Source of the DNA: Nesterenkonia haasae
Lineage (GTDB): Bacteria; Actinomycetota; Actinomycetes; Actinomycetales; Micrococcaceae
NCBI RefSeq assembly: GCF_010119385.1
Contig: NZ_VFIE01000020.1
Location: 60,939-124,938, forward strand
Length of the DNA: 64,000 nt
Reading direction: 5' to 3'
The notes beneath the pieces were generated by a model, which saw only the letters and a list, made by a program, of their open reading frames with translations, had not been told where the DNA came from and did no database searches. Positions 18,080 to 26,128 of the stretch are shown here, piece after piece; within the stretch, counting starts at the first letter, position 1; every line of letters starts with the position of its first letter. The position numbers were made by a program, and so were the translations under genes.

Positions 18080-19357
18080 TCACTGGATTTCTGCCTCCAT
18101 CTCGCGGACCATGTTCTCCGCTGCCTCCGCCGGTGACTGCCTGTCGAAGAGCACTTCGTCGTGATAGCGGTAGAGAATGTTGGGGAATGCTGAGCCGCCC
18201 ATGGCAGGAACTGGCTCAGAGGGTCCCAGGTCCGCACCCAACTCTTCGATGTATTCAGCTACTCGCAGTTGCGGGCCCTCAAGCTCTTCGGTAATCATTT
18301 CGCTGATCTCGGCATTGGGAGGCATACCACGCTCAGCCATGTCGATCATCGCCGCCTCTTCAGAGTTGACGAAGAAGTCGATGAACATCTGAGCCTCCTC
18401 CGGGTGGTCGGTGCCACCGCTGGCAGAGAGGAACATCGAAGACTTGTACCACGGCACAGCATCAGAGGCCTGCCCGGTGGGGCTGGGAAAACGCAGCAGT
18501 TCAAGATCGGCACCCGAGGACTCTGTCAGCGCAACCGCCTGGTTGCTCCACCATGGACGCATGGCTACCTGGCCTGTGGTGGTCATGGACTGGTCAGGGC
18601 TCACCGCCTGATCCTCAGACATAGCCGAGGCAGACGGTGTGCCACCATCGTTCAGCAGGTCGTGGAAAAACTGGAAGTACTCTTCCGCGACCTCTACGTC
18701 AAAGCCGAGCTCCCCGTCCTCGTCACTGAGGTGGCCCCCATGCTGCCTCGCCCAGGTCTGGAATCCTCCGGTCTCGTCGAAGTTCCCCGAGCCCCAGGCC
18801 CCGTCAAGATTTTCAGAGAGTTCTATCGCAGTCTCCGCATAGTCGTCCCACGTCCAGGTCATATCATCTGGCATTTCGACCCCCGCCTCCTCAAACAGGT
18901 CGGGGTTGGCCAGCAGAGCGAATGCATTTACGCCAGCGGTGACGCCGTAGAGTCCGCCTTCGGTGCGCCCGGAATCAACGACAGTTTCCTCGAACTGAGA
19001 GACATCGACTTCGGAAAGATCGAGCAGAGCGCCTCGATCGGCATACTCGCGCAGGTACAGCTCATCCATCTGCATAATGTCCGGAGCGTCGTCGGCAGCG
19101 GTCTGCGTGGCCAACGTGTCCCAGTAGCCGTCCCAATCGCTGAACGTAGGGTTAATGGTGATGTCAGGATTCGCCTCTTCGAACGCGTCGATGATCTCCT
19201 GGGTATTTTGATGACGGGCGTCTGAACCCCACCAGACGAACCGCAATTCGACGTTGCCATCGCCATCATCCCCGGAATCACCTCCACACGCGGTCAAGAC
19301 AAGACCCAGGGCAGCCAGGCCCGCGGCGCTCTTCACAAACATGGTGCGAGAACTCAT
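18080..19357 (-). CDS. ABC sugar transporter, substrate-binding lipoprotein (third paralogue)
   Basis: The 425-residue lipoprotein has a signal peptide ending LTAC (Cys24), then GGDSGDDGDG and the sugar-binding fold: LRFVWWGSDARHQNTQEIIDAFEEANPDI, WDGYWDTLATQTAADDAPDIMQMDELYLREYADRG. The C-terminus has the PAEAAENMVREMEAEI segment. It stands alone between the hybrid regulator (convergent) and the LacI gene. A GGGAGG lies 11 nt upstream of the ATG, and a TGTGA-type site lies 49 bp upstream. It is the closest binding protein to the 20746 operon and may feed that pathway through the shared permeases; this is inference. Confidence 0.92.
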   Translation of the reverse strand: MSSRTMFVKSAAGLAALGLVLTACGGDSGDDGDGNVELRFVWWGSDARHQNTQEIIDAFEEANPDITINPTFSDWDGYWDTLATQTAADDAPDIMQMDELYLREYADRGALLDLSEVDVSQFEETVVDSGRTEGGLYGVTAGVNAFALLANPDLFEEAGVEMPDDMTWTWDDYAETAIELSENLDGAWGSGNFDETGGFQTWARQHGGHLSDEDGELGFDVEVAEEYFQFFHDLLNDGGTPSASAMSEDQAVSPDQSMTTTGQVAMRPWWSNQAVALTESSGADLELLRFPSPTGQASDAVPWYKSSMFLSASGGTDHPEEAQMFIDFFVNSEEAAMIDMAERGMPPNAEISEMITEELEGPQLRVAEYIEELGADLGPSEPVPAMGGSAFPNILYRYHDEVLFDRQSPAEAAENMVREMEAEIQ

Positions 19358-19405
19358 CTCGATTCACACCCTCCCTGATAGTCGATACGCATCCCCCCAC
19401 ATTGA

Positions 19406-19421
19406 TGTGATGCGTATCACG
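19406..19421. promoter_or_regulatory. CRP/GlxR-like site upstream of third binding-protein gene
   Basis: TGTGA-TGCGTA-TCACG matches TGTGA-N6-TCACA with one mismatch, centred about 56 bp upstream of the ATG at 19357. Confidence 0.5.
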
Positions 19422-19428
19422 TAGCATG

Positions 19429-19611
19429 TCATGATGTTCGGTATTCAGCAAAGACCTCAACACAGTCCGCAATGAGCTGGACTGAGGGCAATGTTGACTG
19501 CCCCTCAAGCATGCACAAACCCCCGAGCAGCGGCCCAAACTCGCGGGCGGTGAACCCCAAGATGGGTCGTTCGCGGTGAGGAATCACATCCTCACAGCAG
19601 ACGCTCGTCAA
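19429..19611 (-). CDS. Small ORF coupled to lacI (60 aa), unrecognised
   Basis: A TTG start overlaps the stop of the LacI gene (TTGA) and opens a 60-codon frame (ending ADCVEVFAEYRTS). Its middle part (ERPILGFTAREFGPLLGGLCMLEG) reads like a folded protein rather than random sequence, but I do not recognise a family. It may be a coupled small protein or the C-terminal relic of a larger lost gene. It fills most of the 250-bp space between the LacI gene and the binding-protein promoter. Confidence 0.3.
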   Translation of the reverse strand: MTSVCCEDVIPHRERPILGFTAREFGPLLGGLCMLEGQSTLPSVQLIADCVEVFAEYRTS

Positions 19612-20636
19612 GCCCGCGACAATCGGGTGCTTTCTCGCAGAATCGGAATACCCTCCACGGTGATTCGCCGCTCGGCCCCGGCCTGGTCCAAGAGAATTTC
19701 AGCCGAAGTCCGGCCGATATCTTCAAGCGGCAGCCGCACAGTGGTGATGCCGGGATACTGGTCCGCCAGGGTCGGAATATCGTCGAATCCCGCAATGCAC
19801 ACATCCTGCGGAACGCTGAGGCCTTCTTCCCGCAAGGCAGCAAGGGCACCCAAGGCCATCACATCGTTGACGCAGAAGACACAGACCGGCTTGTGATCAC
19901 CATCCCCCGGACCAACTATTCCGGTGTTCATCAGTTCCCGCATCATTCGGTACCCACCTTCCCTGGTGAAGGATCCTTGCAGCACCGCATCAGCGTCCAC
20001 TTCAGCACCGCTGAGCTGACCGAGGAATCCCTCCGCGCGCTGAACAGCCGTGGTCACCTGAGCTTCTCCAGAGAGCACCGCAAACCGCCGATGCCCGGCG
20101 CCGAGCAGTTCGCGTGCCAAGGCAGCTGCGCTCACCGCGTTGGCGATATGGACGCCGCCGGTATTCGGCAGAGGTTGCCCAATCATCGCCACCTGTCCCC
20201 CGTTTTCCCGGTAGGTGGTCAGCACCTTCTGAAGCAGAACATCGTCATCAAAGCCGCGGGAACCGGCCAGGAGTATCGCGTCGGTTCGGTAGGACATAAA
20301 CGAGCGCACGGCCTCAATCTCAGCCTGAGCGACTCGCTCAGTAGAGGCCAGCATCAGCTGTTTCCCCGAACCTTCCAACCCGCGCTGGGCACCACGTGCA
20401 ATTGAAGAAAAGTAGGGATCCGCGATGTCATGGACGATAAGCCCGACAAGCCCTGCCGAGGATCTCGCCAGCGCCTGGGCCTGAGCATTGGGAAAGTAGC
20501 CCAGCTTCTCAGCAGCCGCACGGACCCTGACGGCCACCTCTTCTTTGGGGCGACGATCGGAGCCGTTGAGCACACGGGAGGCTGTGGCTTGAGACACTCC
20601 CGCAGCTTTAGCAACATCTGCAAGTCGGACAGCCAT
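19608..20636 (-). CDS. LacI-family transcriptional regulator
   Basis: The 342-residue protein from ATG 20636 begins with a classic LacI head (MAVRLADVAKAAGVSQATASRVLNGSDRR) and hinge region (LGYFPNAQAQALARSSAG). The effector domain has VGLIVHDIADPYFSSIARGAQRG, DAILLAGSRG, VCVFCVNDVMALGALAALREEG and IAGFDDIPTLADQYPGITTVRLP. It is divergent from the 20746 operon; the 14-bp palindrome at 20704-20717 lies between them. It is the best candidate to bind that palindrome and its near copy at 36857-36870 ahead of the permease operon. The inducer is unknown. Confidence 0.93.
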   Translation of the reverse strand: MAVRLADVAKAAGVSQATASRVLNGSDRRPKEEVAVRVRAAAEKLGYFPNAQAQALARSSAGLVGLIVHDIADPYFSSIARGAQRGLEGSGKQLMLASTERVAQAEIEAVRSFMSYRTDAILLAGSRGFDDDVLLQKVLTTYRENGGQVAMIGQPLPNTGGVHIANAVSAAALARELLGAGHRRFAVLSGEAQVTTAVQRAEGFLGQLSGAEVDADAVLQGSFTREGGYRMMRELMNTGIVGPGDGDHKPVCVFCVNDVMALGALAALREEGLSVPQDVCIAGFDDIPTLADQYPGITTVRLPLEDIGRTSAEILLDQAGAERRITVEGIPILRESTRLSRA

Positions 20637-20674
20637 GAGAGACAAATCTACACGTACCGCTGACACTGTGACAG

Positions 20675-20703
20675 TTGACACTTTGATCACTAGGCAATAA
20701 CGT
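20675..20703 (+). promoter_or_regulatory. Predicted promoter of the 20746-27234 operon
   Basis: A perfect TTGACA (20675-20680) is followed after 17 bp by TAACGT (20698-20703). The operator-like palindrome starts at the next base, so it would cover the transcription start, as expected for LacI-type repression. Confidence 0.65.
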
Positions 20704-20717
20704 GGAAAGCGCATTCC
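20704..20717. promoter_or_regulatory. LacI-type operator palindrome
   Basis: GGAAAGCGCATTCC is a 14-bp near-perfect palindrome with a central CG, typical of LacI-family operators. It differs at only two positions from the minus-strand reading of 36857-36870. It sits directly after the -10 box of the operon promoter. Confidence 0.65.
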
Positions 20718-20745
20718 CGTGACAATTCTTCAAGGAGTTCTTCCA

Positions 20746-21912
20746 ATGTCTGAGCCACGTGTTCTTCGCATCGCCATGAACGGCATCACCGGCCGTATGG
20801 GCTACCGCCAGCATCTGCTGCGCAGCATCCTTCCGATCCGCGACCAGGGTGGCATCACGCTGCCTGACGGCAGCAAAGTCGCCGTCGAACCCATCCTGAT
20901 CGGCCGCAACGAGGCGAAGATTAAGGCGCTGGCCGCCCAGCACAACGTTGAGCACTTCACCACAGACCTCGACGGCGCGATCAACGATCCCTCCATCGAC
21001 ATCATCTTTGACGCCTCCATGACCAGCCTGCGTCACGCCACTCTCTCCAAGGCCATCGCAGCAGGCAAGCACGTCTTCACCGAGAAGCCCACAGCAGAGT
21101 CACTCAAGGACGCGGTGGACCTCGCCGTGCAGGCCAAGAAGGCTGGCGTCACCGCAGGTGTGGTCCATGACAAGCTCTACCTTCCAGGCCTGGTGAAACT
21201 GCGCCGCCTGGTCGACGAAGGCTTCTTCGGTCGCATCCTGTCCCTCCGCGGCGAGTTCGGCTACTGGGTTTTCGAAGGCGAGATTCAGGAAGCTCAGCGC
21301 CCCTCCTGGAACTACCGGCTGGCCGACGGCGGCTCCATGACCGTGGACATGTACTGCCACTGGAACTACGTTCTGGAGGGACTCCTCGGTTCCGTCAAGA
21401 CCGTGACGTCCCGGACCGCCACCCACATTCCCACCCGCTGGGATGAGAACGGCGAGCCGTATGAGGCCGACGCCGACGACGCCGCCTATGGCATCTTCGA
21501 TGTGGAAACCCCGCAGGGCGATCCCGTCATCGCGCAGATCAACTCCTCCTGGGCAGTGCGGGTCTACCGCGATGAGCTCGTGGAGTTCCAGATCGACGGC
21601 ACACACGGTTCAGCTGTGGCCGGACTCAATAAGTGCGTGGCCCAGCAGCGGGCGCACACTCCAAAGCCCGTGTGGAACCCTGACCTACCAGTCACTGAGT
21701 CCTTCCGCGACCAGTGGCTCGAAGTGCCCGGCAACGCTGAACTGGACAACGGGTTCAAGGCTCAGTGGGAGGAGTTCCTGGCTGACGTCGTCGCCGGTCG
21801 CGAACACCGTTTCGGTCTGCTTTCCGCTGCGCGCGGCGTGCAATTGGCTGAACTGGGCCTGCAGTCCGCCTCAGAGGGCCGGACACTGGACATTCCCGAG
21901 ATCACTCTCTGA
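20746..21912 (+). CDS. Gfo/Idh/MocA-family NAD(P)-dependent oxidoreductase
   Basis: The 388-residue protein starts at 20746, where AAGGAG lies nine bases upstream. It has an N-terminal Rossmann domain (MNGITGRMGYRQH, with an unusual NGITGRMG dinucleotide loop), the TEKPTAES motif that carries the catalytic lysine, and a C-terminal substrate domain (GGSMTVDMYCHWNYVLEGLLG). It is the first gene of a five-gene plus-strand operon and is separated by 12 nt from the DUF993 gene. It probably oxidises a sugar or inositol-like hydroxyl to a ketone in the first catabolic step; the substrate is not evident. Confidence 0.9.
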   Translation: MSEPRVLRIAMNGITGRMGYRQHLLRSILPIRDQGGITLPDGSKVAVEPILIGRNEAKIKALAAQHNVEHFTTDLDGAINDPSIDIIFDASMTSLRHATLSKAIAAGKHVFTEKPTAESLKDAVDLAVQAKKAGVTAGVVHDKLYLPGLVKLRRLVDEGFFGRILSLRGEFGYWVFEGEIQEAQRPSWNYRLADGGSMTVDMYCHWNYVLEGLLGSVKTVTSRTATHIPTRWDENGEPYEADADDAAYGIFDVETPQGDPVIAQINSSWAVRVYRDELVEFQIDGTHGSAVAGLNKCVAQQRAHTPKPVWNPDLPVTESFRDQWLEVPGNAELDNGFKAQWEEFLADVVAGREHRFGLLSAARGVQLAELGLQSASEGRTLDIPEITL

Positions 21913-21924
21913 GGAGGAACTTTC

Positions 21925-23160
21925 GTGGCATCACAAACTTTGACTCTGCCCACCCTTGAAGGGGGGACAGTTGACTACACGCTGACCGGACAGACTGATC
22001 CGCACATCGGCGAGTTCACCCGCCCTGCGAAGCCGCTGACCTCACGTAAGGTCTACGCTGCCGCTCACGTGGTTCCGGTGATGAGTGCGGACAACACTCC
22101 CGGAGCGCCAGCGCAGCTGGACTGGGAAGCCACCTTGGCCTACCGGCATGAACTATGGTCCTACGGCCTCGGTGTCGCAGACGCCATGGATACGGCCCAA
22201 CGCGGTATGGGTTTGGACTACCCAGCCACCAAGGAGCTGATTCGGCGCTCCGCCGCGGAGGCAGCCTCTGTACTCGAAGCTAGAAAATACCCAGCACTGG
22301 AAGGCCGCAGTGTCCGGGACCTGATTTCCTGCGGTGCAGGAACTGACCAGGTGGATCCCGCGCTGGTGGAGCCTGGCGAAGCTGGGCGCAAAGAAGTCCG
22401 CGAGGCCTACTTGGAGCAGCTCAAGGTCGTGGAGTCCTCCGGAGCGAAGGTCATCCTGATGGCCTCCCGCGCCCTGGCCAAAGTCGCCAGAAACGCAGAG
22501 GACTACCTGACGCTCTACGCCGAGCTGCTGGACGCGGCAGAGGAGCCGGTCATCCTGCACTGGCTAGGCCCCATGTTTGACCCCGCGCTGGCCGGCTACT
22601 GGGGCTCAGACGACGTGGCGGAAGCGACCGAAACATTTCTTACGCTGATCCGCCAGAACGCTGCCAAGGTCGACGGTGTGAAGGTCTCACTGCTTGACGC
22701 GGAGCATGAGAAGCAGCTGCGCGCTGAGCTTCCCGAGGGCGTCCGGCTCTACACCGGTGACGACTTCAACTATCCAGAACTCATCCACGGTGACGAGCAG
22801 AGCTACTCCGATGCGCTGCTGGGCATCTTCGCCGCCATCTACCCGGCAGCCTCCACGGCCTTGCAGGCCTACGATGCAGGGGATGCCGACCGCGGGCGAG
22901 CCATCTTGGACTCCACCCGTGAGCTGGGCAAACACATCTTCAGCGCACCCACCCTCTACTACAAGACCGGCATCGCTTTTCTGTCCTGGCTCAACGGTCA
23001 CCAATCCGGCTTCCAGCTGGTGGGCGGTCTGCACTCCGGACGCTCACTTGCCCACCTGGCTCATACTCTTGTACTCGCCGACCGGGCGGGTCTGCTGCGT
23101 GATCCGGACCTTGCTGCGGAAAGGATGCGTCATCTGCTGAAAGCCGGGGGTCTTGGATGA
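21925..23160 (+). CDS. Dihydrodipicolinate-synthase-like protein, DUF993
   Basis: The 411-residue protein starts with GTG at 21925, preceded by GAGGAGG. It matches the DUF993 branch of class I aldolase-like TIM barrels: HVVPVMSADNTPGAPAQLDWEATLAYRHELWSYGLGVADAMDTAQRGMG at the N-terminus, LISCGAGTDQVDP, LHWLGPMFDPALAGYWG, and VDGVKVSLLDAEHE, where the lysine is placed like the Schiff-base lysine of the superfamily. The C-terminus is helical (TGIAFLSWLNGHQ). It likely performs retro-aldol cleavage or dehydration of a keto-sugar acid. The stop overlaps the next ATG by four bases. Confidence 0.85.
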   Translation: MASQTLTLPTLEGGTVDYTLTGQTDPHIGEFTRPAKPLTSRKVYAAAHVVPVMSADNTPGAPAQLDWEATLAYRHELWSYGLGVADAMDTAQRGMGLDYPATKELIRRSAAEAASVLEARKYPALEGRSVRDLISCGAGTDQVDPALVEPGEAGRKEVREAYLEQLKVVESSGAKVILMASRALAKVARNAEDYLTLYAELLDAAEEPVILHWLGPMFDPALAGYWGSDDVAEATETFLTLIRQNAAKVDGVKVSLLDAEHEKQLRAELPEGVRLYTGDDFNYPELIHGDEQSYSDALLGIFAAIYPAASTALQAYDAGDADRGRAILDSTRELGKHIFSAPTLYYKTGIAFLSWLNGHQSGFQLVGGLHSGRSLAHLAHTLVLADRAGLLRDPDLAAERMRHLLKAGGLG

Positions 23161-24035
23161 GCTTCGAACTGTCACTGAATACAGGCACGACACCGAATCT
23201 TTCCCTGCAGCAGGCCTGTGCGGCTGTGGCAGCGGCCGGATTGAAACATATTGGCCCATGGCGGCATCTCCTGGACCAAGCAGGTGGCGCTGAGGTTGCG
23301 CGAACCATCCTTGACGATCATGGGCTGACCGCGACCACGCTATGCCGCGGGGGTTTTCTCACCGTCGCCGAAGGAACCGCCCGCGCTGAGGCGCTGGAGT
23401 CCAACCGGGCGGCTATCCGTGAAGCAGCTGCTATCGGCACCAGTGAACTGATTATGGTGGTGGGGGGGCTTCCAGCTGCAGCCCACCTCATCGGTGGCAC
23501 GGGTGACGCCGGCGATAAGGATGTGGTCGCCGCACGGCAACGAGTTGCCGAGGGCCTCAACGAGCTAGCTCCCTATGCTTCCGAGCACGGAGTTCGGCTT
23601 GTGCTGGAACCACTGCATCCGATGTACGCCGCGGACCGCGCGGTACTCTCCACCCTTGGACAGGCCCTGGAGATGTCTGCGCCCTTCGCCCCGGAGACCG
23701 TGGGCGTCGTCGTCGACACCTATCACGTGTGGTGGGACCCCCAGTTGAAGGACATGATTGATCGCGCTGGTGCTGAGAACCGGATCGCCAGCTACCAGAT
23801 TTGTGACGTCAACCTCCCGATTGCGGCCGACGCCCTGAAGTCTCGCGGCATGATGGGAGACGGCTATGTTGACTTTCCCACCATCAGCCGATGGGTGGCA
23901 GAAGCGGGTTATACCGGGCCGGTGGAGGTGGAGATCTTCAACGACCAGATCAACAACCAGGACGCCGCCCTCACCTGCCAGACGATGCAGGCCCGCTATA
24001 ACAACCTGGTGCTTCCATTCCTCAAAGGAGAGTAA
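23157..24035 (+). CDS. Sugar-phosphate isomerase/epimerase, TIM-barrel
   Basis: The 292-residue protein is a xylose-isomerase-like barrel: FELSLNTGTTPNLSLQQACAAVAAAG, the strand LVLEPLHPMYAADR with a likely metal-ligand glutamate, VVVDTYHVWWDPQL with Asp and His, SYQICDVNLP, and VEVEIFNDQ with the final glutamate. The pattern matches hydroxypyruvate-isomerase and inosose-dehydratase-like enzymes. The ATG overlaps the DUF993 stop (ATGA) and the stop overlaps the next gene (TAATG). It acts in the same pathway as its neighbours, probably on a keto intermediate. Confidence 0.88.
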   Translation: MSFELSLNTGTTPNLSLQQACAAVAAAGLKHIGPWRHLLDQAGGAEVARTILDDHGLTATTLCRGGFLTVAEGTARAEALESNRAAIREAAAIGTSELIMVVGGLPAAAHLIGGTGDAGDKDVVAARQRVAEGLNELAPYASEHGVRLVLEPLHPMYAADRAVLSTLGQALEMSAPFAPETVGVVVDTYHVWWDPQLKDMIDRAGAENRIASYQICDVNLPIAADALKSRGMMGDGYVDFPTISRWVAEAGYTGPVEVEIFNDQINNQDAALTCQTMQARYNNLVLPFLKGE

Positions 24036-26128
24036 TGCCAGTTGACTCCCCGGCACCAGAGGGTGCTGCCAAGGTTCTTCTGATCGGGCTAGACGGCTTC
24101 GGCCGCCAGCACCTGCTCAATCTCTCCCGGCTCGCCAAGCTGGGCAAAGCCCAGTTGATCGCCGGTGTCAGCCTGTCAGATCCCGGACCGGAAGTGCGCG
24201 GGGACATCCCCGTTTACGCCACCCTGGCTGAAGCTTGGGACGCCGGCCACCGCCCGGATATTGTGATCGTTTCGACTCCCATCAATACGCACTATGAGCT
24301 CGCAGTGGCGGCACTGCGAATGGACGCTGATGTGCTTCTGGAAAAGCCACCGACGGCGACCCTGGAGCAGTACGAGCGCCTACTTTCTGAATCCGACAGA
24401 GTCGGACGCTACGTTCAGGTGGGCTTCCAATCACTGGGCTCCGGCGCGCTGCCGGCACTTAGGGACATGTTGAACAAACCTGGTGGCAATATCGGAGAAC
24501 TGCGTGCGGTCGGAGCCACCGGACTGTGGCTGCGCACCGAGAGTTACTACGCACGAGCCGCCTGGGCAGGACACCGGACCCTCGACGGCGTGCACGTGGT
24601 GGACGGGGTCGTCACCAATCCACTTGCCCACGCGGTGAAGACGGCCCTGCATATCGCCGGAGCTAAGCGTTTGGGGGATGTCGCGGAGCTGCGCACCGAG
24701 CTCCACCACGCGCACCGGATCGAAGCTGATGACACCTCAATAGTCCAGTTGCGGACCAGCACTGGTATTCCGGTCACCGCAGCCCTGACCCTGTGCGCTG
24801 CGGAACAGCAGGACCCATGGATCACTATCGACGGCACTGAAGGCCAAGCAGTGTTGTACTACACCCGCGATGAGCTAGTGGTGACTCCTAACGCTCAGCG
24901 TCCCGGCGCCGGGGAGCCTCAGAGACGCACCTTCGGACGCACGGACCTGCTGGAGAACCTCATCGATTTCCAGAGCGGGACGGCAAAGACCCTGCTGTCA
25001 CCTCTGGAAGACCATGGTGCATTCATGAAGGTGCTCGAGACGGTGCGCACCGCAGCGGAACCTGCCACCATCGGCGCAGAGCATCTGGACTATGCCGGTT
25101 CCGGCCCCGATCGGCATCCCATCATCCCCCATATAGAGGAGTACTTGGCTCGCGCGGTGAAGGCCGCGCCCTCCTCCTTCTCATCCCTAGGCGCCCCTTG
25201 GGCCGCACAGCCCGCCCAGTCGGGCACACTCTCGGTGAAATCCGCTGACGAGGGTTCCACCCGGGTAGCGAATATGCGCACCGGTGAAGATATTTCGCCC
25301 ACGGACTCCCCTCGTCCCTTCCTCGACCAAATAACGACCCTCGGCGGCGTGGTCGTCACCGACCAGCAGCCCCTGGACCACACCTGGCACCTCGGAGTCG
25401 GCGTCGCGCTGCAGGACGTCAACGGCAGCAACTTCTGGGGTGGTCGGACTTACACCCGGGAGGCCGGCCGCTACATCTGGCGGAACGACCATGGGCGCAT
25501 CCTCATTACCGGTGAGGACGTCACAGCAGAGGGCTCAGGCCAGCGCCTAGCGCAGAGCTTGAGCTGGGTCGCGGCTGACGGGGAACCGATCCTCGCTGAA
25601 CAGCGCACTTACCGCGTGGGACGAGCAGACGACTCAGCGGCAACGCCGCGCTGGGACCTCGCACTGACGTTCCAACTCACCGCCGCCAGGAACGAACCTG
25701 TCAGTCTGGGCAGTCCCGGCTCCAACGGCCGTGCCAACGGCGGGTATGGGGGATTCTTTTGGAGATTGCCGCCCATGACCGATGGGCACATCTTCACCGC
25801 AGAGGCAGAAGGTGAAGAGGCAGTCCACGGAACCACCACCGAGTGGCTTGCCGTATCGGGGGATTTCGCCCCCCTCCCCAGCAGGCATGGCCACGGTGGT
25901 CCCGCAACCCTTATCCTGCAGCGTCACTATGACACAAGCCCTGACCCGTGGTTCGTCAGGTATGACTCCTACCCCGGTGTGGGCCTGTCCCTTGCCTGGG
26001 ACGAACCGGTCGTGCTGCATCCCGGTCAGACTCTCAAGCGCGGGGTACGGGTGGCCGTGCTTGATGGTCGGCTCTCCGTTGGCCAGACAGCAGACGTCGT
26101 CGATGATATGAGGAGAACGACCGCATGA
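24035..26128 (+). CDS. Gfo/Idh/MocA oxidoreductase fused to PmoA-like (DUF6807) domain
   Basis: The 697-residue protein has two parts. Residues about 10-370 are a Gfo/Idh/MocA oxidoreductase (VLLIGLDGFGRQHL nucleotide loop, VIVSTPINTHYELAVAAL, LLEKPPTA with the catalytic lysine, VGFQSLGSGAL). Residues about 400-690 form a beta-rich domain of the PmoA/DUF6807 type (DHTWHLGVGVALQDVNG, NFWGGRTYTREAGRYIWRNDHG, GGYGGFFWRLPPM, VRYDSYPGVGLSLAWDEP). AAAGGAG precedes the TAATG start. Separate PmoA-like and oxidoreductase genes are often neighbours in sugar clusters; here they are one chain. The PmoA-like part has no proven activity that I know of, so its role is open. Confidence 0.85.
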   Translation: MPVDSPAPEGAAKVLLIGLDGFGRQHLLNLSRLAKLGKAQLIAGVSLSDPGPEVRGDIPVYATLAEAWDAGHRPDIVIVSTPINTHYELAVAALRMDADVLLEKPPTATLEQYERLLSESDRVGRYVQVGFQSLGSGALPALRDMLNKPGGNIGELRAVGATGLWLRTESYYARAAWAGHRTLDGVHVVDGVVTNPLAHAVKTALHIAGAKRLGDVAELRTELHHAHRIEADDTSIVQLRTSTGIPVTAALTLCAAEQQDPWITIDGTEGQAVLYYTRDELVVTPNAQRPGAGEPQRRTFGRTDLLENLIDFQSGTAKTLLSPLEDHGAFMKVLETVRTAAEPATIGAEHLDYAGSGPDRHPIIPHIEEYLARAVKAAPSSFSSLGAPWAAQPAQSGTLSVKSADEGSTRVANMRTGEDISPTDSPRPFLDQITTLGGVVVTDQQPLDHTWHLGVGVALQDVNGSNFWGGRTYTREAGRYIWRNDHGRILITGEDVTAEGSGQRLAQSLSWVAADGEPILAEQRTYRVGRADDSAATPRWDLALTFQLTAARNEPVSLGSPGSNGRANGGYGGFFWRLPPMTDGHIFTAEAEGEEAVHGTTTEWLAVSGDFAPLPSRHGHGGPATLILQRHYDTSPDPWFVRYDSYPGVGLSLAWDEPVVLHPGQTLKRGVRVAVLDGRLSVGQTADVVDDMRRTTA

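Noticed and set aside
18269-19225. 318-codon open frame antisense to the third binding-protein gene
   Set aside because: It is the mirror of a well-supported acidic lipoprotein gene in GC-rich DNA. The translation shows no domain and there is no ribosome site.
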